NCBI GenBank assembly: GCA_033810155.1
Contig: JAPXKJ010000016.1
Location: 1-28,495, forward strand
Source of the DNA: UBA3907 sp033810155
GTDB taxonomy: Bacteria; Bacillota; Sulfobacillia; Fermentithermobacillales; Fermentithermobacillaceae
Direction: 5' to 3'
Length of the DNA: 28,495 nt
Shown here: positions 23,770-28,495 of the stretch, one piece after another
Layout: each line of letters begins with the position of its first letter
How positions within the stretch are numbered: the first letter of the stretch is position 1
Notes under the pieces: generated by a model
Told to the model about the DNA's origin: nothing
Seen by the model: the letters and a program-made list of their open reading frames with translations, nothing else
The model's database searches: none
Translations under genes and position numbers: made by a program

Positions 23770-24414
23770 ATGCCAGCCGAATTTGTTAATATGATCCTTC
23801 GCGTGCCGGGTTTCTTGCTAGCTATTAGCGTACATGAATATGCGCATGCCAGGATGGCTTACAATTTGGGCGATGATACTGCCCAGCTCCTAGGGAGGAT
23901 GACCTTTGAACCCTGGGCTCACATAGATGTGGTCGGTTCCTTGATGCTTTTGATTTTTGGTTTTGGTTGGGCCAAACCTGTTCCAGTCAATACATACAGG
24001 CTGCAGAACCCAAGGAAGGACATGGCCAAGATTTCTTTGGCCGGTCCGGTGGCAAACTTGATCGCTGCCCTCGTTTTGGAGATCTTAACAGTCATTCTGC
24101 TTATTTTTGTGAGTTTTCCTGGTGCATTGCGGTACATTCCTACCGTCCTTGAAGTTGGTGCTTGGATAAATGCAGGCCTTGGTTTTTTCAACCTCATTCC
24201 GGTACCTCCTCTAGACGGTTCAAACATCCTGGATGTCTATATACCTTATAGCGCGAGGGATGCTTGGGATTGGATACAACGATACGGATTTGTAATTCTG
24301 GTAGTCTTAATGGTATTGGGTGTGGTATCTGCCGTCATGCAACCTTTGTTGACAGGATATATGGGTTTTGCCCAAAGGATAGCGATTGCCATATCTCGAA
24401 TCTTTATTAGATAG
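23770..24414 (+). CDS. Site-2 protease family membrane metallopeptidase (M50)
   Basis: Intramembrane zinc protease of the small M50/YwhC type. The first membrane helix carries HEYAH (H22, E23, H26), and the second motif NLIPVPPLDGSN supplies the third ligand at D149. About five hydrophobic segments are visible (around 8-28, 55-75, 95-120, 125-145, 175-200). The 214 residues fit the short family without a PDZ domain, so it is not RseP proper. ATG 23770 follows GGGAGGTGT. Its neighbour scpA fits the common 'site-2 protease-scpA-scpB' order in Clostridia; the substrate is unknown. Confidence 0.88.
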   Translation: MPAEFVNMILRVPGFLLAISVHEYAHARMAYNLGDDTAQLLGRMTFEPWAHIDVVGSLMLLIFGFGWAKPVPVNTYRLQNPRKDMAKISLAGPVANLIAALVLEILTVILLIFVSFPGALRYIPTVLEVGAWINAGLGFFNLIPVPPLDGSNILDVYIPYSARDAWDWIQRYGFVILVVLMVLGVVSAVMQPLLTGYMGFAQRIAIAISRIFIR

Positions 24415-24429
24415 TTAGGAGCATAGACA

Positions 24430-25092
24430 ATGTCAGTGCTGCAGTTGGCTCCATTGTGCCGGGCTCTTCGAGAACAGGTAGAGAGTGGATCGATTGTGCT
24501 AGACGATTCCATGGATTTGTTGGTCGATGCATCGTTCCTGGTGTTGGCCAAAGTCAAATGGTTGTTGCCCCAGTCGCAGATCCAGGAGGAAGAGTCGTAT
24601 TTTGAGGAGGTAGAAGAAGACCTTGCCTCTCAAGAAGAAACCATCACTACGCTCTTGGATGAAGCCGAGTTTATGTTGGCGGTGGATAACATAAACGCTC
24701 TCATCTATTCATCACAATACATGTATGTTCGGGGATATGTCCCATGTCTTGGTTCTTTAGACCACATCGAGGCTGCTGCCATCGATGTTTCTGAACTGAA
24801 AGAATTCGCAACCAAGCTTATGAATTCTTCAGAACAAGCAGGACACTCGGTTTTGGTTATAAAGAGAAGTTTCTCGGAGCACTTGAGATGGTTTTGGAAA
24901 GAGGTGACCGTGCTTGCTTCCGAGCATAATGTGCTCAAGTTTTCATTGTTCGCAAACACGACGAAACAGACCTGTATCCTCAATTTCCTCGTATTATTGG
25001 AACTGATAAAGAGAAGAAAAGTGTTTGCCAAACAACCAGAACAATTTGGAGAAATAGTTTTTACGACCAAACGTCAAAACTACAGGAGTTGA
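24430..25092 (+). CDS. scpA: ScpA-like kleisin, N-terminally short
   Basis: Kleisin of the Smc-ScpAB condensin. The LLVDASFLVLAKVKWLLP block (about 30-47) and the C-terminal winged helix (LNFLVLLELIKRRKVFAKQPEQFGEIVFT, about 185-215) match ScpA, and scpB follows directly. The usual opening, containing FEGPLDLLL and the SMC-neck-contacting helices, is missing: the frame has a TAG at 24424 just upstream, and ATG 24430 has its own ribosome site TTAGGAG. The sequence is otherwise more divergent than its neighbours. Length 220 versus roughly 240-260 in relatives. Function is likely but reduced contact with Smc is possible. Confidence 0.75.
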   Translation: MSVLQLAPLCRALREQVESGSIVLDDSMDLLVDASFLVLAKVKWLLPQSQIQEEESYFEEVEEDLASQEETITTLLDEAEFMLAVDNINALIYSSQYMYVRGYVPCLGSLDHIEAAAIDVSELKEFATKLMNSSEQAGHSVLVIKRSFSEHLRWFWKEVTVLASEHNVLKFSLFANTTKQTCILNFLVLLELIKRRKVFAKQPEQFGEIVFTTKRQNYRS

Positions 25093-25097
25093 TATAT

Positions 25098-25595
25098 GTG
25101 GAATTGGACATATTGGTCGAGGCAATTCTCTTTAGCTCCAATGAGCCTGTGACGCTGGAAGAATTGTCCGCTGGCTTGGGCGTTTCTCTAGACGAAGTAA
25201 AACAAGCCGTAAGTACTTTGGAAACGATATATTCGGAGCGAGGCATATGCATTCAAGGGGTTGCGGGTGGTCTTAGGATAGCTACGAGACCTGAGATAGG
25301 TAAGATCATATCTAGAGCCTTTGAGCGAAGGATTCAAGTACCCTTGTCAAGGGGAGCTTTAGAGACGTTGGCTGTAATTGCGTACTGCCAGCCAGTAACC
25401 AGACAGGACATTCAAGCGATCCGAGGAGTCAATCCAGAAGCGAGTATTGACACCCTTATGGAAAAAGGTTTGATTGAGGAAGTAGGACGGAGAAAAACCC
25501 TTGGTAGGCCAAAACTCTATGGCACAACTGATGAATTCCTGAAAAAGACTTCGTTAGACTCAATAGATGACCTTCCGTCCTTGAAGCCAGAGTGA
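25098..25595 (+). CDS. scpB: Segregation and condensation protein B
   Basis: Dimeric winged-helix partner of ScpA. The sequence shows VEAILFSSNEPVTLEELSAGLG, the first winged helix, then ALETLAVIAYCQPVTRQDIQAIRGV and the closing GRPKLYGTTDEFL signature. The 165 residues are slightly short of relatives, with a brief acidic tail. GTG 25098 follows CAGGAG by 9 bases; TTG 25089 overlaps the scpA stop and its ribosome site is too close. Its gene begins 5 bases after scpA ends, so both subunits are co-translated. Confidence 0.93.
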   Translation: MELDILVEAILFSSNEPVTLEELSAGLGVSLDEVKQAVSTLETIYSERGICIQGVAGGLRIATRPEIGKIISRAFERRIQVPLSRGALETLAVIAYCQPVTRQDIQAIRGVNPEASIDTLMEKGLIEEVGRRKTLGRPKLYGTTDEFLKKTSLDSIDDLPSLKPE

Positions 25596-25636
25596 TGCCC
25601 AATCAGAAACTTCGGGTCTCTTCCTTTTCTGGTAAT

Positions 25637-25665
25637 TTGCCTTGTTTACTGAATTAGCGTAAACT
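25637..25665 (+). promoter_or_regulatory. Possible promoter with an overlapping operator ahead of the MATE gene
   Basis: A -35 TTGCCT (25637-25642) and -10 TAAACT (25660-25665) are 17 bases apart (4 of 6 matches each). An exact inverted repeat, GTTTAC-N9-GTAAAC (25644-25664), lies across the spacer and -10, a position where a repressor would block transcription. It could alternatively be a weak terminator, since TGTTTTGTG follows. Confidence 0.4.
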
Positions 25666-25757
25666 GTTTTGTGTACAGAAATAAAATGAATCAAAATATC
25701 GAGACTGGATCTGTTAGCAGTCGAGATGGATTTGGAATCGGATGGTGATACAAGCAA

Positions 25758-27260
25758 ATGGATGATCCAACAACCAATAAGGCTGAATTATTAGAGGATT
25801 CGCAGACTCCTGAAGGGTGTGAGAAAAACGAAGTATGCCTCGCAAAGGATACTTCCGATCAAAGTGAAATCAGTAGTGCTTCGGCTGGTTCTGACGCACA
25901 GGCCCCTTATGTAGATGATACGGGAATGGATAGTTCCTCTATACGGAAACATGTTTTTGAACTCGCGGTCCCCGCCTTAATTGAGCAGGTTCTTCTGACA
26001 CTTATATCTATGGCTGACATGATTATGGTGGGAAGACTCGGACCATGGGCCATCACTTCTGTGGGGCTGTCTAACCAACCGATGATGGTTGCAATGGCAG
26101 TTTTCATAGCGTTAAACGTAGGCGCGACTGCTCTTGTCGCTCGGTTTGTGGGGGCAAACGAACCTCATGAGGCGTCAAATGTTGCCAGACAAGCTCTCAT
26201 GATAGCGGTATTGATGGGCGTAATCCTCATGATAGTAGGGCTCGTATTTGCTGAAGACATTTTGCTTTTCATGGGTGCTGAAGACGATGTCATAGGCCCA
26301 GGTACTCAATACCTCAGAATTGTGTGTATGAGCATACCTATGTGGGCAGCTAGTATCAGCCTTACAGCTGCCTTGAGAGGTGCCGGAGATACGACAACTC
26401 CCATGGTGGTAAACATATCTGCTAACGTTATCAACATAGTCTTTAACTATCTGCTCATTTTCGGCCATTTTGGGTTTCCTAGAATGGGAGTAGCCGGAGC
26501 AGCTGTCGCTACCTCACTTTCAAGATTAGTGGCATGCGTGCTCATGGTTAGAAGAGTCTTACAGGGAGACAAGGCCATAAGGATAACAGTACATGATTCT
26601 TTCAGATTCGACCCAAAGATCGTGCGAAGGATTCTAAACATAGGTGTACCTGCTGCGCTTGAGCAACTCGTTCTTAGAAGCGGCCAACTTGCATTTGCCA
26701 AGATAGTATCCAGTTTTGGAACCAGTACTTATGCTGCGCATCAGATCGCGCTAAACATAGAAGGGTTGTCTTTTGCTCCGGGAACGGCATTTCAGATATC
26801 TTCTACTACTTTGGTAGGTCAGAGTTTGGGGGCTAAGAATCCAAAGAAAGCGGAGAGAATTGGTTGGGAGACTGCGAAGATAGGAGCTCTGGTTGGAATT
26901 CTGGTGGGCGTGATCTACTTCTTTTTTGGAGGGTATTTTGCGTATCTATACACAGATGATCTTGCAGTCATCCAACTTTCAGAAACAGCTCTAAGGTTGA
27001 TTGCAATTTCTCAGCCTTTCATGATCTCGCAGTTTGTCTTCACTGGGGCGCTGCGAGGAGCTGGAGACGTGAAATGGACTCTATTCATTACCATGGCAGG
27101 TTTTTGGGGCGTGCGAGTGCTTTTCGCCTATGTGTTCGCGATAAAGCTGGGGCTAGGTTTGTTTGGTGCGTGGATGGGGATGGCATCGGATATGATAATA
27201 CGATGCATTTTGGCAGGACTGAGGTTCAGGTCTGGACACTGGAAGCACGTGAGAGTCTGA
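25758..27260 (+). CDS. MATE family multidrug efflux transporter
   Basis: Twelve-helix Na+/H+-coupled exporter (NorM/DinF type). Core starts at about residue 62 with RKHVFELAVPALIEQVLLTLISMADMIMVGRLG and repeats in the second half from about 280 (ILNIGVPAALEQLVLRSGQLAF), with AALRGAGDTTTPM and GALRGAGDVKWTL at matching places in each half. The first 56 residues are a polar, acidic extension (Asp/Glu/Ser/Thr-rich) that is not usual. ATG 25758 has a GGATGGTGAT-type site about 10 bases upstream; ATG 25926 (residue 57) would give a normal-length protein but has no ribosome site. Substrate cannot be read. Confidence 0.88.
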   Translation: MDDPTTNKAELLEDSQTPEGCEKNEVCLAKDTSDQSEISSASAGSDAQAPYVDDTGMDSSSIRKHVFELAVPALIEQVLLTLISMADMIMVGRLGPWAITSVGLSNQPMMVAMAVFIALNVGATALVARFVGANEPHEASNVARQALMIAVLMGVILMIVGLVFAEDILLFMGAEDDVIGPGTQYLRIVCMSIPMWAASISLTAALRGAGDTTTPMVVNISANVINIVFNYLLIFGHFGFPRMGVAGAAVATSLSRLVACVLMVRRVLQGDKAIRITVHDSFRFDPKIVRRILNIGVPAALEQLVLRSGQLAFAKIVSSFGTSTYAAHQIALNIEGLSFAPGTAFQISSTTLVGQSLGAKNPKKAERIGWETAKIGALVGILVGVIYFFFGGYFAYLYTDDLAVIQLSETALRLIAISQPFMISQFVFTGALRGAGDVKWTLFITMAGFWGVRVLFAYVFAIKLGLGLFGAWMGMASDMIIRCILAGLRFRSGHWKHVRV

Positions 27261-27278
27261 CGGATATGGATCTCAGCC

Positions 27279-28211
27279 TCATCTAGTCAGGGTTATTAGG
27301 ACGATTTCAGGTCTGTTGAAAATTCTTACCTGAAATCGTCCGCTATTACCCAGACCTCTACTTACCACCATAGTTGTTTGTTTCTCTCGATATACTCCCT
27401 CAGTGTACTTGGGCATAAAACCTTGTCCTGGGGAAATAACGCCGCCAATCCCAGGAATCCGGATCATTCCGCCGTGGGCGTGTCCCGAAAGGACTAAGTC
27501 GATGTCAGAAGATGCATAGATTTCGATGAAGTCAGGACGATGAGATAGAAGAATTGTGAAAGTATCCTCATCGATCTTGCTCGAAATACCCGACAGAGAT
27601 CGCGCACATCCTTCTTTTTGTTTCTGGCTATGCTCGCTAAATACGAGGGGATCGTCGATTCCTATAAGGGCGATTTCGGAAGATCCTTTCCTTATAATTG
27701 CTACATCATTTCTCAGAAACGTTATATTGTGATCGCGCATCGCTTCTACAAACGAATCCAGATATGGTGAATAGATTTCGTGATTTCCGGTAACGTAAAA
27801 TAACGGCGCTATGTCTTTGCAGTTTTCGATGAAGATCTCGGCTGGTTTAGGGGTAAACTCTCTCTCGTCAAAAAGGTCTCCCGCTATGGTGATTATATCT
27901 GGTTGAAAGTCACTTATCTTTGACACAAGACGAGATTGGCCCTTGCCAAATACGCTTCCATGAAGATCAGAAACAAGCGCTATACGAAATCCGTCGAATT
28001 CTTTTGGCAGTGTATCGAATGAGATCTGGTACTCGGTCAATTGTAGGGAGGTATTTTCGAAGTATAAAAACAAGCCCGCTAATCCGAAAAGCCCTAAGAC
28101 TATTATCCAGAATGTTGGCTGCGTGGGCGCTTGCAAACTGACATCCCTCCAGAACTTGTATTCCCAGACGAAATGTTGGTCACACACGGACATTGTAACT
28201 TGTTTGCGCAC
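27279..28211 (-). CDS. Membrane-anchored calcineurin-like metallophosphoesterase (YkuE/YaeI-type)
   Basis: Dimetal phosphoesterase with one N-terminal membrane helix (about 34-50, FWIIVLGLFGLAGLFLYF) placing the catalytic domain outside or at the membrane face. The full motif set is visible: SDLHG (about 81-85), GDLFDE, GNHE, and GHAHGG. Relatives include YkuE and UDP-2,3-diacylglucosamine-type hydrolases; the substrate is unknown. Of the possible starts (GTG 28220, GTG 28211, ATG 28193 read on the minus strand) I prefer 28211, with AGGTGA 5 bases upstream. It is the only minus-strand gene, convergent with the MATE gene and divergent from the RidA-like gene. Confidence 0.85.
   Translation of the reverse strand: MRKQVTMSVCDQHFVWEYKFWRDVSLQAPTQPTFWIIVLGLFGLAGLFLYFENTSLQLTEYQISFDTLPKEFDGFRIALVSDLHGSVFGKGQSRLVSKISDFQPDIITIAGDLFDEREFTPKPAEIFIENCKDIAPLFYVTGNHEIYSPYLDSFVEAMRDHNITFLRNDVAIIRKGSSEIALIGIDDPLVFSEHSQKQKEGCARSLSGISSKIDEDTFTILLSHRPDFIEIYASSDIDLVLSGHAHGGMIRIPGIGGVISPGQGFMPKYTEGVYREKQTTMVVSRGLGNSGRFQVRIFNRPEIVLITLTR
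27299..27341. repeat. Perfect 14-bp inverted repeat at the convergent gene ends
   Basis: GGACGATTTCAGGT (27299-27312) and ACCTGAAATCGTCC (27328-27341) are exact complements with a 15-base loop. It lies 38 bases after the MATE stop and inside the last codons of the minus-strand phosphoesterase. No T-run follows, but it would act as a strong RNA hairpin on either strand. Confidence 0.7.
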
Positions 28212-28283
28212 TTCAGTCACCTACCCGTCTGAGCCCACAAGGCTGTGGTGATTGTGTCTAGCGTTGGCGAGTGGTATCATGAT

Positions 28284-28318
28284 ATGTGGCTGCTCATCAT
28301 TGATGAAGTAAGCCACAT
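28284..28318 (+). repeat. Nested inverted repeats upstream of the RidA-like gene
   Basis: Outer arms ATGTGGCT (28284-28291) and AGCCACAT (28311-28318) enclose inner arms TCATCA (28294-28299) and TGATGA (28301-28306), all exact. A further palindrome, TATCATGATA, adjoins at 28275-28284. The stack lies about 40 bases before the start codon and is followed by ATTTTGTT. Confidence 0.55.
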
Positions 28319-28359
28319 ACATTTTGTTCCCTACTAAACTTAATTGGAGGTAGATATTG

Positions 28360-28495
28360 ATGAAAATTGAAGACAGACTAGCCGAACTAGGATTGTCGCT
28401 TCCGGAAGTCCCAGCACCAGTAGCTGCGTACGTGCCTGCGGTGCGAGCAGGTAATTGGGTCTACGTATCAGGACAGACTCCGTTCAGAGACGGGA
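28360..28495 (+). CDS. RidA/YjgF family protein (5' part)
   Basis: Start of a Rid-family protein, cut by the window end after 45 codons. RidA members hydrolyse reactive enamine/imine intermediates of PLP enzymes. The visible portion has MKIEDRLAELGLSLP, PVAAYVPAVRAGNWVYVSGQTP, matching the first beta strands of the longer Rid subfamily that begins 'LAELGLxLP'. ATG 28360 follows TTGGAGGT (28344-28351). The catalytic arginine lies beyond the window, so activity cannot be judged. Confidence 0.85.
   Translation, partial: MKIEDRLAELGLSLPEVPAPVAAYVPAVRAGNWVYVSGQTPFRDG

Overview
The window looks like chromosome from an anaerobic, Gram-positive-type Bacillota (Clostridia/Limnochordia-like). The evidence is Spo0A, AmaP/Asp23/DUF2273, a CD1247-type protein next to efp, ScpAB, ArgR, strong GGAGG-type ribosome binding sites and many TTG/GTG starts. 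No species can be named from sequence alone. All genes except one (a metallophosphoesterase near the right end) are on the + strand. No rRNA, tRNA, CRISPR array, insertion sequence or phage gene was seen. No gene-free stretch exceeds 300 bases; the longest are 17902-18150 (a sigma-54 control region) and 3636-3850 (hairpins plus a sigma-A-type promoter).

Layout. 37-3635: glyA, an Xaa-Pro peptidase, efp and a CD1247-family zinc-ribbon protein. 3851-5512: Asp23, AmaP, DUF2273 and nusB. 5569-7798: the two subunits of an NfnAB-type electron-bifurcating transhydrogenase. 7868-16127: a tightly packed housekeeping run xseA-xseB-ispA-dxs-nadK-argR-recN-spo0A. 16150-21900: a branched-chain amino acid oxidation unit made of a PAS/sigma-54 activator, leucine dehydrogenase, and a four-subunit 2-oxoacid:ferredoxin oxidoreductase (ferredoxin, alpha, beta, gamma). 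21935-22669: an unrecognised two-domain protein whose C-terminal half resembles the LeuA regulatory domain. 22744-25595: xerD, a site-2 protease, a short ScpA and ScpB. 25758-28495: a MATE exporter with an acidic N-terminal extension, the minus-strand phosphoesterase, and the start of a RidA-family gene.

How they work together. Leucine dehydrogenase makes 2-oxoacids plus NADH, the oxidoreductase turns these into acyl-CoA plus reduced ferredoxin, and NfnAB can combine NADH and reduced ferredoxin to make NADPH. A textbook -24/-12 promoter with inverted repeats upstream lies between the activator and leucine dehydrogenase, so the circuit can be read directly from the DNA.

The most notable pattern is absence. 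The order follows the classic sporulation-rich Bacillota backbone, but the loci where spoIIIAA-AH (efp to asp23), spoIVB (recN to spo0A), tlyA (dxs to nadK) and the dacF/spoIIA/sigF block (after xerD) commonly sit are closed up. spo0A itself is intact. This suggests a lineage that lost endospore genes and kept Spo0A for another purpose, or that moved those genes elsewhere.
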